From contig NZ_CP022365.1 in NCBI RefSeq assembly GCF_003119115.1, positions 124,001-188,000 on the forward strand: a stretch of 64,000 bases of DNA, read 5' to 3'. This DNA comes from Azospirillum sp. TSH58 (lineage in GTDB: Bacteria; Pseudomonadota; Alphaproteobacteria; Azospirillales; Azospirillaceae). The notes under the pieces are model-generated. The model had not been told where the DNA came from and made no database searches. It worked only from the letters and a program-made list of their open reading frames with translations. Shown piece by piece: positions 1 to 10,155 of the stretch (positions within the stretch are counted from its first letter, which is position 1; each line of letters begins with the position of its first letter). The translations under genes were made by a program, and so were the position numbers.

Positions 1-215
1 AGCGCCAGGATTTCGCCATCGGATATACCAAAATGGGCGATGGTGGGATGCCTTATCATGATGTCGCTGATGGCTGCGCGAAATCGACACGAATCAGGAT
101 GGACTGCCGAAAATCATTATCCATGACGCCCCCGGAAATCGGTCTTCTCGGATCGGTGATCGGCTCGAAGGGGGGCATTGATCGAGAGGGTCATGCCGGC
201 GGCTGCCTTGGGTGT
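1..215. other. Left-edge stretch with no certain gene
   Basis: Nothing here can be assigned firmly. On the minus strand an ATG at 59 opens a frame that runs off the left edge (peptide begins MIRHPTIAHFGISDGEILA), so it could be the 5' end of another minus-strand gene, but there is no convincing ribosome binding site in front of it and too few residues to recognise a family. Confidence 0.25.
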
Positions 216-983
216 TCACCAGCGAGTGTGGCGGGCTTCCGGGCGATCCTGCGGGACGAAGAAGAAATCCACCTGCCAGAACGCACGGTCATGGTCACGG
301 AACAGCGGCTCCGCCATGTCAATGCAGTGGAAGCCCAATGCCTCCACATGCTGGCACATCTGCGGGAAGCGCCGCGTCGGATCGCCAAAATTGTACATCT
401 CGATGACGAGCAGCGAGGCCTGCTTCAGGGTTTCGGCTGCTCCGGCAAGGATTTCCCGCTCGGCGCCGTGGGTGTCGAGCTTGATGGCGAACGGACCCTC
501 CAGCCCGAGACGTCCGACCTCGCGGTCGATGGACACCTGGGGGACGATCCACTGCGGATCGTCCGCTTCGGGGCGGATGGTTCCACCGAACGGCGCGTCC
601 GGAGAGTTGGTGAAGACCGTCTCTCCGTCCTCCACTCCCGCCGCAGCCAACGAGAAGGAAAAGGACGGCTCACCATCCCGCAAGCGTTCAAGATCGGGCT
701 TCCAGTGATCGAAGGCTTCGATAAGGTGGAAACGGGCCTCCGGCCAGACCTGGCGGGCCATCAGGGACCAGCAGCCGTCGGAAGCACCGACGTCGATGAC
801 CGTCCGGCATTCCAAGTCACGGGCCTTGATCCGCTTCAGAGCGTTGGCGTGGCTCAGCAGATGGGGAGCCAGGGCCTCCGGATTGCCTTCGATGACGCGC
901 CAGACGGCTTTCTTGAAGGAATCGAGCGCGCTGTCCGGAATATCCAAGTCTGCCCCCAGCCTCTGCGTTCCATATCGGCGCAC
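216..983 (-). CDS. FkbM-family SAM-dependent methyltransferase
   Basis: About 255 residues. A Rossmann-type SAM-binding loop is visible (TVIDVGASDGCWSLMA), followed by the FkbM-style stretch IKLDTHGAERE, where the Asp-Thr-His-Gly replaces the usual Asp-Val-Glu-Gly, and the C-terminal LLVIEMYNF. Members of this family O-methylate sugars or polyketides; in this setting a sugar hydroxyl or terminal residue of a surface glycan is the likely target (inference). There is no in-frame ATG after the upstream gene ends; the GTG at 983 follows a GGAGG at slightly short spacing and is the best start. It lies about 50 bp behind the glycosyltransferase/methyltransferase fusion on the same strand and is probably cotranscribed with it. 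Confidence 0.8.
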   Translation of the reverse strand: MRRYGTQRLGADLDIPDSALDSFKKAVWRVIEGNPEALAPHLLSHANALKRIKARDLECRTVIDVGASDGCWSLMARQVWPEARFHLIEAFDHWKPDLERLRDGEPSFSFSLAAAGVEDGETVFTNSPDAPFGGTIRPEADDPQWIVPQVSIDREVGRLGLEGPFAIKLDTHGAEREILAGAAETLKQASLLVIEMYNFGDPTRRFPQMCQHVEALGFHCIDMAEPLFRDHDRAFWQVDFFFVPQDRPEARHTRW

Positions 984-1035
984 GACTCCTCCGGCACCGT
1001 GGCGGGACGATACACGAAGCCGCAGCCCTATGCCA

Positions 1036-2688
1036 TCAGACCGCTCCCCGGCGGAACAGGAAGCCCCGCAGTTCCGGCTGTTCCGGCGCCCCTTGGACGC
1101 AGGGCATCTCCTCGACCGGCATCTGACGGTCGAACTCCAGCCCCTCATCCGCCGCGGCCTTGAGAAACTCCACCAGATTGACCGCCCAGCCCTGCCATGA
1201 CGTGGTGTAATCAGCGGCGGCGACACGATGCAGCAGTACGAAAGAGGGAACGGACGAGACGACGGGAAGTCGAAGGACGACCAGCAGCTTTCCGGCCGCG
1301 GCCGCCAACCGGCGCAGATCCTCCCGCCAGTGCTCACTCTGGTGCAGGCTCCCGCGCGCGATCACGAGATCGTAGCGGCGGGCGAAGGCGGCGGCGTCGC
1401 TGTCGTGGAAGGCCGCTTGGGGAACGAGGCTGCGCCCCCGTTCGGCGAGTGCAGGCGTCGCCCGGCAGTGATGCTCGAAGCGTATCCTGGGAAGGAGGAG
1501 GTCGAGCGCCTCCTGATGGATGCCAAGCCCGCCATGCCAGTCAAGCACGGTCAGCGGCTCCTCCGGAGTGGCGGCCCGGGCCGCCGCGTAGCCGAGAACC
1601 ATCGTCTCGGCGGTTGTTCGCGCATCGCCGGCCACCGGCAGCGTGGTTCCCTGGCGCCGCTGCACGATTGCCAGACGGTCGGCCAGTGCGTCCATGGCCG
1701 CGGGGACGTTCCAACCCGGTGCGTCGGCTTCCGGCTGCCAGCCGTGCGGCCGGTATTCCCATGCCGGCAGAGCCGGCTCCGCACATGATGGCACGCTGCG
1801 GACGGTCGCGAAGGTGGCGAGTGGAGAAAGGCGGGTCAGCTGCTCCTCGTAAGGACGGTAGATCGCTTCGACAACAGCGCTTCCGGGCACCTCTGCGGGA
1901 TTGACGAGATAGTCTCCCAAATTCCGCTCGAACGCCGCGGCGCCGGTCTGCCGCAGCCGGTGGAAGTGATAAAACACGAGTGGCTGGCCATCGGCCAGAA
2001 TCCGCCCGTCCCGCAGTTCCAATGGCTGGCTGTCGAGGTTCCAGGGCGCGAGGTTGGCTCCCTTGTGCGCGATGACGTGAAGTCCGGGATAGACTGAAGG
2101 CCAGACGTCCAGATAGCGCTGGTCGGCAAAGCGGTCGCCGTCCATGTAGTCGTGACACCATTCCAGACACTGCGCCCGGTAGTCGTCCAGACAGGCGAAC
2201 CCGACGGGATGCCGCCGCCATGTGATCCAGCCCACGTTGAACAGCCCGTACCGCCGCTTGGCCGCGTTGCGGTCGGAAAAGCGGTGCGGGACGATGGCGA
2301 CTGGAGCGTTTCCGATTTCCTCGAAGACCATTTCGGGGGAGCCGAAGAACTGGATGTCGGCGTCGAGATAGGTCAGTTGGCCGATCGCCGGATTGCGGTC
2401 GAACAGAAAACGCCCGAACGCCCCCGTCAGGGTGAAGTAGTAGGAAGCGGTACTGCGCTGGGATTTGACGGCAGCCAACGCTGGGTCCGCGGCCTCCAAC
2501 TCGGCCAAGGGGACGGGAATGGTATCGCCGGAGGCTTCGGCGGCGAAATGGCAAGCGGTGGCCGGATCGAGGCACAGGATATGTAGACGGAACGCCACGC
2601 CGCTCGCCCGCAGGGAATTGCGCAAAATCAAGCCGCGGGGTAGATAGTTGCGGTCAAAGTACGTGTAGAAATGGTGGGTTCTGGGCAT
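1036..2688 (-). CDS. Glycosyltransferase fused to a TIGR04325-like methyltransferase domain
   Basis: About 550 residues in two parts. The N-terminal ~290 residues look like a nucleotide-diphospho-sugar transferase: it opens HHFYTYFDRNYLPRGLILRNS, has a DxD-type metal site in LTYLDADIQFF, and ends around YRPYEEQLTRL. The C-terminal ~230 residues contain WEYRPHGW, an acidic-aromatic loop LTVLDWHGGLG and YDLVIARGSLHQS, which resemble the TIGR04325 putative methyltransferases found in polysaccharide loci. The start at 2688 puts the first motif at the N-terminus; an earlier in-frame ATG at 2802 would add 38 unconserved residues. It heads a minus-strand pair with the FkbM gene and is divergent from the tviB-like dehydrogenase. 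The family assignment of the second domain is from memory of its motifs, not a search. Confidence 0.72.
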   Translation of the reverse strand: MPRTHHFYTYFDRNYLPRGLILRNSLRASGVAFRLHILCLDPATACHFAAEASGDTIPVPLAELEAADPALAAVKSQRSTASYYFTLTGAFGRFLFDRNPAIGQLTYLDADIQFFGSPEMVFEEIGNAPVAIVPHRFSDRNAAKRRYGLFNVGWITWRRHPVGFACLDDYRAQCLEWCHDYMDGDRFADQRYLDVWPSVYPGLHVIAHKGANLAPWNLDSQPLELRDGRILADGQPLVFYHFHRLRQTGAAAFERNLGDYLVNPAEVPGSAVVEAIYRPYEEQLTRLSPLATFATVRSVPSCAEPALPAWEYRPHGWQPEADAPGWNVPAAMDALADRLAIVQRRQGTTLPVAGDARTTAETMVLGYAAARAATPEEPLTVLDWHGGLGIHQEALDLLLPRIRFEHHCRATPALAERGRSLVPQAAFHDSDAAAFARRYDLVIARGSLHQSEHWREDLRRLAAAAGKLLVVLRLPVVSSVPSFVLLHRVAAADYTTSWQGWAVNLVEFLKAAADEGLEFDRQMPVEEMPCVQGAPEQPELRGFLFRRGAV

Positions 2689-2924
2689 CGCGCCGTCAGT
2701 TCCGTTTGCAGTCCCGGGCGACGGCGTTTCCGCGTTGGTGCCGCATCCGCTCACGCCAGACACTGTTCCGCGAGCACGGCGTTGGTCAAGCCGCATTCCC
2801 ATCGCCGGTGAACGGCCTCCCTACCGACCCTGCGGGGCACTTCTTCCCCTCCTCGGCGGCGATGGAAGGTGTATAAGACGCTCTGCGTCCGTTTCGCCCG
2901 GTCTCGAGGAGCTTTTTTCACGCC

Positions 2925-4217
<1,293 letters not shown>

Positions 4218-4246
4218 CCGCGGCCCCGCACGGGACACTCAACATG

Positions 4247-4283
4247 AAAAAGCCCCGAACCGCGTGAACGGTCCGGGGCTTTT
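4247..4283. terminator. Bidirectional intrinsic terminator
   Basis: A 14-bp stem with one mismatch (AAAAGCCCCG...CGGGGCTTTT) encloses an 8-nt loop. It has a T run on the right and an A run on the left, so it can stop transcription from both directions. It sits between the converging tviB-like gene and the methyltransferase/GT2 fusion. Confidence 0.87.
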
Positions 4284-4305
4284 CGATTCCAGCCGATGGC
4301 GGCGG

Positions 4306-5820
4306 TCAGAACGCCTTCAGCTTCTTCCAGGCGAACAGCACCATGCGCAGCAGCAGCCAGCCGTGGGTGAAGCGGCTGATCTGCGTCTCGCCGTAGCTGC
4401 GGTCGGCGTAGCGGATCGGCACCTCGACGATCTCCAGGTTCAGCTTGGACGCGCCGAAGATCAGGTCGAAGTCGCCGAACGGGTCGAAGTCGCCGAAGTA
4501 ATGGCGGTTCGCCACGATCTGGTCGTAGTCGCTCTTCCACAGAACCTTCGTGCCGCACAGCGTGTCGGTGAAGCGCGTGTTCAGCAGGAAGGAGAAGATG
4601 CGGGCGAAGGCGCGGTTGGCGATCCAGTTCAGGAAACGCATGGCCTGATCGTCCATCGGGTAGACCAGACGGGTGCCGTTGATGAACTCGCCCTGGCCGG
4701 ACGCGATGGCGCGGTAGAATTTCGGCAGGCTCTCCGGCGGGACGGTCAGGTCGGCGTCGAGGATGATGAGGATGTCGCCCCGCGCCGCGTTGAAGCCGGC
4801 GCGCACCGCGTCGCCCTTGCCCTTGCCGGGCTGCTTCATGACCTTGATGTCCCAGTCCGGGTAGGCGGCCTGGACGCGCAGGCATTCCTCGTAGGTGTTG
4901 TCCTTGCTGTTCCCCTCGACGTAGATGACCTCCAGGTCCGGGCAGAAGCGCGGCAGGCGGCGGATGGCGTTCTCGATGTTGCCGCGCTCGTTCCGGCAGG
5001 GGACCAGCACCGTGCAGGACGGCTGCTTTTCCGGCGCCCGCGGGGCGGGGCGGGCCACCACGTAGTTGCGCAGGCACAGCTTCCGGACGCCGGGCAGCGG
5101 GGCGATGCTGCGGTTGATCAGCGTGCCGAGTCCGAGCAGGCGGCGCGGCACGAGCTGGCGCCACTCCCGTTTCACCGGTTGCCAGCCGGCCAGCGTCAGC
5201 AGCCCGGCGATGTCGGTGCTGGACAGCCAGTTGAGCTGCCCCTGCGGCATCTTCAGCCCGAGCTTCTCGGCAAGGCCCAGAACCGGCTCCCACAGGCGGG
5301 AATGGTAGCTGACGATGATGCGGGTGCGCGGCGTGGCGAAGCGGTGCAGATGGCGCAGCGTGTCCTCGATGTCGTCGAGGAAGCCGATGGTGTCCGACAG
5401 CAGGATCACGTCGAAGGTTCCGCCGATCCCCGCCAGGGCCGCCGGGTCCTCCGCGTTGCCGGTGTGGAACTCCAGTTCCGGATGGCGCTGCCGCGCCCGC
5501 TCGACCATCGCCGGGCTGAGGTCGATGCCGACTCCGCGCGACGGCTGCAGGAAGGCCAGCGTGTCGCCCGTACCGCAGCCGACCTCCAGCACCGAGGCGT
5601 TCTCAGGCACGAGAAAGCGCAGATAGGCGCGGTCGGCCTCGTGGAAGGCGCTGTTGCGCTCCACCCAGCGATCGCGCTCTTCGGCCAGCCGCTCGAACAG
5701 CGCCCGCACGCTCTCCTGGCGCGGAGTCAGGAATTGAGCACCGCCGGAGCCGGCGGCAGGGCCCGGTACGGGATCGTCAAAGGCGTCAACGGTCATGGAA
5801 TTCGTCCGCGATGGCGTCAT
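4306..5820 (-). CDS. Class I methyltransferase fused to GT2 glycosyltransferase
   Basis: 504 residues. Residues ~40-250 form a SAM methyltransferase domain with motif I at 77-86 (VLEVGCGTGD) and motif II-like FDVILLSDTIGF. Residues ~268-504 form a GT2 domain of the dolichyl-phosphate-mannose-synthase type: CTVLVPCRNERGN, the DxD-containing DADLTVPPE and the acceptor-side motif GTKVLWKSDYD. It likely transfers a sugar from a nucleotide donor to a polyprenyl phosphate or lipid acceptor while also methylating a partner substrate (inference). An alternative ATG lies 8 codons in, at 5796; neither start has a strong ribosome binding site. It is 13 bp behind the next minus-strand GT2 gene and probably in one operon with it. 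Confidence 0.82.
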   Translation of the reverse strand: MTPSRTNSMTVDAFDDPVPGPAAGSGGAQFLTPRQESVRALFERLAEERDRWVERNSAFHEADRAYLRFLVPENASVLEVGCGTGDTLAFLQPSRGVGIDLSPAMVERARQRHPELEFHTGNAEDPAALAGIGGTFDVILLSDTIGFLDDIEDTLRHLHRFATPRTRIIVSYHSRLWEPVLGLAEKLGLKMPQGQLNWLSSTDIAGLLTLAGWQPVKREWRQLVPRRLLGLGTLINRSIAPLPGVRKLCLRNYVVARPAPRAPEKQPSCTVLVPCRNERGNIENAIRRLPRFCPDLEVIYVEGNSKDNTYEECLRVQAAYPDWDIKVMKQPGKGKGDAVRAGFNAARGDILIILDADLTVPPESLPKFYRAIASGQGEFINGTRLVYPMDDQAMRFLNWIANRAFARIFSFLLNTRFTDTLCGTKVLWKSDYDQIVANRHYFGDFDPFGDFDLIFGASKLNLEIVEVPIRYADRSYGETQISRFTHGWLLLRMVLFAWKKLKAF

Positions 5821-5833
5821 CGGGAGGTGCTGT

Positions 5834-6871
5834 TCATGCCTCGCAGGACCCGGTGGTCTTGCGGACCGGGTGGACGCCCGGCGCGGGAATGGACAGGTAG
5901 CGCATGCGCTTGGCCTCGCGCCGGCCCAGCGTGACCGTGTCGAGGATCAGGCCGCAGGTCAGGCTGAGGAAGCCCAGCAGCATCAGGCCGGTGGCGAGCA
6001 CGGCGGTGGGCAGGCGCGGCACCAGCCCGGTGTGGGCATAGGTCGTCACCACCGGCCAGGCGAGGATCACCGCGAGTATGGCAAGCAGCCCGAAGATGGC
6101 GCCGAAGAAGGGCAGGGGGCGCTCCTCCTTCACCAGATTGACGATGGTGCGCAGGATGCGGACGCCGTCGCGGATGGTGTTCAGCTTGCTGTGCGAGCCC
6201 GGCGGGCGGTCCTTGTAGGGCGCCTTGATCTCGGCGATGGGCATGCGCAGCTCCAGCGCGTGGACGGTCAGCTCCGTCTCCGTCTCGAAACCGCTGGCGA
6301 GCGCCGGGAAGGACTTGATGAAGCGCCGCGAGAAGACGCGGTAGCCCGACAGCATGTCGCCGATGCGGTTGCCGAAGATGCGCGCGACCATGCCGGTCAG
6401 CAGCTTGTTGCCGAAGCGGTGGCCGGGCCGGTAGGCCTTGACGATCTCGGTGACGCGGGCGCCGTTGACCATGTCGAGCTGGTCGTCCCACAGCCGCTTG
6501 ACCATCAGCGGGGCCGATGGCGCGTGGTAGGTGTCGTCGCCGTCGACCAGCACGTAGACGTCCGCCTCGATGTCGGAGAACATGCGGCGCATGACGTTTC
6601 CCTTGCCCTGCAACGGCTCGTGCCGGACCACGGCGCCGGCGGCCTTCGCCACCTCCACCGTGCGGTCGGACGAGTTGTTGTCGTAGACGTAGACCGTCGC
6701 GTCGGGCAGCGCCTTGCGGAAGTCGCGCACCACCGAGGCGATGGCCGCCTCCTCGTTGTAGCAGGGGATCAGCACCGCCACCACCGGCGCCGCCGGAGCC
6801 GGATTGGCGAGGACCTCATCGGAGGCGGCGGCGGGGCGGTCGGCCTGTCGGTCGATGGTCGAGACGGTCAT
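5834..6871 (-). CDS. Membrane GT2 glycosyltransferase
   Basis: About 345 residues. The N-terminal GT2 domain has VAVLIPCYNEEAAIASVV, the DxD site VDGDDTYHA and MLSGYRVFSRR, a pattern typical of polyprenyl-phosphate sugar transferases and their relatives. The C-terminal quarter carries two strongly hydrophobic segments (FFGAIFGLLAILAVILAW and AVLATGLMLLGFLSLTCGL), so it should sit at the inner membrane with its active site in the cytoplasm. I start it at the ATG at 6871, which has AGGA four bases upstream; a longer GTG start at 6910 lacks any such site. The fusion gene 4306-5820 follows 13 bp downstream. Confidence 0.85.
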   Translation of the reverse strand: MTVSTIDRQADRPAAASDEVLANPAPAAPVVAVLIPCYNEEAAIASVVRDFRKALPDATVYVYDNNSSDRTVEVAKAAGAVVRHEPLQGKGNVMRRMFSDIEADVYVLVDGDDTYHAPSAPLMVKRLWDDQLDMVNGARVTEIVKAYRPGHRFGNKLLTGMVARIFGNRIGDMLSGYRVFSRRFIKSFPALASGFETETELTVHALELRMPIAEIKAPYKDRPPGSHSKLNTIRDGVRILRTIVNLVKEERPLPFFGAIFGLLAILAVILAWPVVTTYAHTGLVPRLPTAVLATGLMLLGFLSLTCGLILDTVTLGRREAKRMRYLSIPAPGVHPVRKTTGSCEA

Positions 6872-6974
6872 GGTCCTGTGCTTCGAAACGGTGCCGATGG
6901 CCGGATACACATCACAGACGGCACTTTAAATCCACTGGGAAGCGCAACCGTGCGCCCCAGGCCCCCCGTCCGCG

Positions 6975-9338
6975 TCAGGCGGGGACGGGCGGGCGCTCTT
7001 CGGCGATGGGGAGGAACTCCTCCAGCTCGGCCTTTTTCCGCGTTCTCGTCCACGGGAAAAGCTCGGAGGTGGGGCGGTGGCCGAACTCCAGGTAGCGGTA
7101 GCTCAGGGCGGCGATGATCAGGAGCGCCCCCAGGCAGACGGCGGCGGCCGTCACCTGCCCCAGCGGCGTGCCTCCCTGGTCGATCAGCCGGTGCGCCACC
7201 ACCAGATGCCAGACGAAGAGGCTCACGGCCATCAGCCCCACCCATTGCAGCGGCCAGGAGGCGAGGATGCCGTTGAGCCGTCCCTGCGTGGCGCCCAGCG
7301 CGACGATCGCGGCGGCGAAGCCGGCGGCGGCTGCCAGAACGCCGGCAGGGCCGGGAACCACGGCGCCCACCACCACCAGAAGCGCGGACAGGGCCAGCAG
7401 CGGACGCCGCCAGCGGCGGATGTCCTCCGGCACCCGCACCGACACCCAGGCCGCTGCCATGCCCAGGATCGCGACGGACGCTTGGGGCGGCACGGCGGTC
7501 CAGAAGGGCGCCGAGGGGGCCGTCCCGGTGGTCCAGCGGTAGAGCAGAGGCACGCCCCACGGCAGCAGGCAGCCCGCCAGGACCGTCGGCAGCGCGGCGT
7601 AGCGGAAGGCGAGAACCAGGGCCGGGAAGATCAGGCTTCCCCAGATCGCCAGATCGAGCGCCCAGAACGACCAGTTGTAGGGTGGCAGGAAGTTCTGGCC
7701 GATGAAGAGGTGGCTGACGGTCAGATATTCGGCCAGCCAACGCCAGTAGACGGCCTCGTACGGATGGAAGGTGAAGCTGAGGGTGTAGGAAACCAGCCCG
7801 CAGAACCCATAGAGCGGCAGAAGACGGCCGGCCTGCCGGCGGTAGAACCCCATGGCCTCCGCCCGGTTCATGGACCGCCGTCCGTCCGCGAAGGGGTGGT
7901 AGAGTGCATAGGCCGCCAGCACGATCAGCAGGTCGATCCCGAGCCGCCCGAAGGCCATCAGGGCAACCGCGGGCTCGGTGTCGGGCCGCGGAATTCCCGC
8001 CAGGTAAAGCAGGGGGTCCGGGGTGATCGACCCGATGCCGCGCCAGAACAGCCCCGTGATGTGGAAGGCCAGCACCGTGATAATCGCCACGGCCGCCAGC
8101 CCGTTGGCCCAACTGGGCCGGTCGGTCCAGGCCGGCGCGTCTGCGGTCGTGGCGGCGGCCTTCTCCCGCGGGGCCGGGTTGCGGCGCAGGAGGAAAAGCT
8201 CGGACACCGGGCGGCCGGGGAACTCGATGTAGCGGTAGCTGAAGGCCGCGACGGCGAACATCAGGGGGAAGAACGGCAGCAGCAGGAACATCCGCCCGCC
8301 GGGGGTCGGGTCCTGGCCGATGATGTAGGCCATCATGATGCCGTGCCACACGTAGATGCTGTAGCACATCATGCCCAGAACCTGGAGCACGCGGTTGCAC
8401 AGCAGCCTGTTCAGTCCCCCCTGGGACCGGGTGACCGTGATGAACAGGAGATAGAAACCAAGCGCCGCCGACAGCTTCTCGGCGGTTCCCGGAACGGCGG
8501 GAACGAGCACCGTGATGCCGCCGCGCGATCCCAGAAGGATCAGCACCACGGCGAGCAGGAGCATCGGAATGCGCAGGCTTTGCCGCTGGACCGGATTCCG
8601 GTCCAGGGTATGGACCGCCAGCATGCCGAGGGTGAAGCTCGGCAGATGGCTGATCACCATCACCCACAGCGCCGTCGGCGGGGTGAAAGGCAGAGCGTTC
8701 GGTGCGTATGTGTGAAGGCCCCAGACCGTCACCGGAAGCAGGGACAGGACGATGGCCGCCACGAACGGCGCGCGGAACAGCAGGACCAGGACCGGGAAGA
8801 TGAATCCGAACCAGATCTCGAGATTGATCGACCAATACACCCAGTTGTAGCCGGGCATGAAATTCTTGGCGTCAAAAATATGAGTGGCTGTCAGGAACTC
8901 TCCAAAGACCAGCCATTGCTCCGGGTTGAAGATGTCGAAGCGGCGAACCACGAACAGGGAGAGAAATCCACAAAGGAAATACAGTGGCAGCAGGCGGGCC
9001 GAACGGTGGCGTAGGAAGGAAAGAACATCACGCCGGCTTTCCATCCGCCGCGTTCCGGCGACATAGGGTCGGTACAGCACGAAGGCGGACAGAAAGAAAA
9101 ACAGCTCGACGCCCAGATCGCCGCTGTCCAGCAATTTGGCCAGCGATACGTTGACGCCGCCGATCCGCCAGTCCAGGGCTTCGAAGAACACACCTCCGGG
9201 CTGGAAGAAATTTCCGATGGCGTGGCAATACAAAGTGGCGATAATGGCCAAGCCGCGGAGCCCGTTGATTTCTCCAATTTGGCCGTTCTGAATGATCGGC
9301 GAAGTGGATTGCGGCAACGCCTGGGTCTTTTCACTCAT
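6975..9338 (-). CDS. Tandemly duplicated acyltransferase-3 membrane protein
   Basis: About 787 residues, roughly twice the usual length of an acyltransferase-3 (OafA/NodX-like) O-acyltransferase. Two homologous halves are visible. Half one (~20-400) has the family's Arg and His in NGLRGLAIIATLYCH, then GVELFFFLSAF, RSARLLPLYFLCGF, NFMPGYNWVYW and FSYRYIEFPGRPVSELF. Half two (~420-770) repeats the order: NGLAAVAIITVLAFH, GIDLLIVLAAY, QAGRLLPLYGFCGL, NFLPPYNWSFW and LSYRYLEFGHRPTSELF. The second half has lost the conserved Arg but keeps the His. The family acetylates surface sugars from acyl-CoA. The ATG at 9338 is preferred over a TTG at 9359. It stands about 100 bp upstream of the GT2 pair and points the same way. 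Confidence 0.88.
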   Translation of the reverse strand: MSEKTQALPQSTSPIIQNGQIGEINGLRGLAIIATLYCHAIGNFFQPGGVFFEALDWRIGGVNVSLAKLLDSGDLGVELFFFLSAFVLYRPYVAGTRRMESRRDVLSFLRHRSARLLPLYFLCGFLSLFVVRRFDIFNPEQWLVFGEFLTATHIFDAKNFMPGYNWVYWSINLEIWFGFIFPVLVLLFRAPFVAAIVLSLLPVTVWGLHTYAPNALPFTPPTALWVMVISHLPSFTLGMLAVHTLDRNPVQRQSLRIPMLLLAVVLILLGSRGGITVLVPAVPGTAEKLSAALGFYLLFITVTRSQGGLNRLLCNRVLQVLGMMCYSIYVWHGIMMAYIIGQDPTPGGRMFLLLPFFPLMFAVAAFSYRYIEFPGRPVSELFLLRRNPAPREKAAATTADAPAWTDRPSWANGLAAVAIITVLAFHITGLFWRGIGSITPDPLLYLAGIPRPDTEPAVALMAFGRLGIDLLIVLAAYALYHPFADGRRSMNRAEAMGFYRRQAGRLLPLYGFCGLVSYTLSFTFHPYEAVYWRWLAEYLTVSHLFIGQNFLPPYNWSFWALDLAIWGSLIFPALVLAFRYAALPTVLAGCLLPWGVPLLYRWTTGTAPSAPFWTAVPPQASVAILGMAAAWVSVRVPEDIRRWRRPLLALSALLVVVGAVVPGPAGVLAAAAGFAAAIVALGATQGRLNGILASWPLQWVGLMAVSLFVWHLVVAHRLIDQGGTPLGQVTAAAVCLGALLIIAALSYRYLEFGHRPTSELFPWTRTRKKAELEEFLPIAEERPPVPA

Positions 9339-9610
9339 AAGAGTTTGTCTTGTGACCAATTATGGAAGCCCAAGAACAATTGACGGGCAAGTTGCCTTGG
9401 TGCAATTTCTGTCGCGCCAGATATAGCCTGTCGCCGCAAGGTCTAGCAAGGCAATTTCCATCCGGATTCGGGTGGCCTTCGGATGGCGTATGCCCGGCTC
9501 GCCGGCTCCGGCTGCAGTGTCGGTTATTTGGCACAACGCCGCCAAACTGCGTTAGAACGGCACCTCCTGCGGCCGGCGCCCCCGGCCGATCCGATCCGTG
9601 AAGCGCCATA
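9339..9610. other. Intergenic stretch between the double acyltransferase and the acyltransferase remnant
   Basis: No gene is supported. A 97-codon minus-strand frame crosses it but has neither family motifs nor a ribosome binding site. The stretch should contain the promoter of the double acyltransferase gene, although no clear -35/-10 pair stands out. Confidence 0.4.
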
Positions 9611-10116
9611 TTGCTGGCCCACATGGTGCGGCGGGAAGGGGCGGCGGATTTTCTTCAATCACAATGGATGTTTTTTGCCACTGCCGCGTTGTTGTCTTTT
9701 TGCCTTATTGTTTTTCTTGGATACAATGGGGAGAGTGTATTCTCAGGAAATATGGCTGTGTTCTGTTATTCTGTTTTTGCCATATTTTATGGATCAGTGC
9801 TTGCTCTCTGTCTTTTCAAGAAAAGAGAATGGGCGACACCTTCTGCATTTTACAGTCTTCTTAGAATTTCTGGAAAAAGATGCTATTCCATATAGCTCAT
9901 ACATCAGCCGCGCATCGGGTTTACTTTTATATTTTGGCGGATGGAGCGCCTTTCATCAAAGGCTATAGTCACTTGCCGGCGCTCATCGCAGCCATCGCTT
10001 TGCTGGCCGCCCTGACAGCCCTCTCTTGGAGGCTGGTCGAACATCCGGGAATCATCCTGGGGCGGCAGTTGCGCTACCGCCCTGGAAAATTTGGCGTCGC
10101 CGCCGAGAACGCTTGA
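9611..10116 (+). pseudogene. Decayed 3' half of an acyltransferase-3 gene
   Basis: The frame starting near 9611 encodes hydrophobic segments and the typical acyltransferase-3 end motif LRISGKRCYSI, then an amber codon at 9893-9895, then in the same frame LIHQPRIGF. The family motif is YSIYLIHxP, so the TAG occupies the codon of the conserved Tyr. Shortly after, between roughly 9916 and 9960, the frame slips by one base, and the family's final helix continues in the other frame as YSHLPALIAAIALLAALTAL then SWRLVEHPGIILGR, ending at 10116. The N-terminal half is absent. The first ~300 bases are far richer in A+T than the surroundings. It is most likely a remnant of a transferred O-acetyltransferase. 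Confidence 0.75.
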
Positions 10117-10155
10117 TGAGACGGTCCGGTGGGGGCGGACGGCATCGCCCTGACC

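Noticed and set aside
5795-9014. Long plus-strand frames opposite the GT2 and acyltransferase genes
   Set aside because: His/Gln/Arg-rich antisense products without motifs; the minus-strand genes have clear families.
9331-9624. Minus-strand 97-codon frame upstream of the double acyltransferase
   Set aside because: No ribosome binding site, no hydrophobic or catalytic pattern, and it overlaps the expected promoter.
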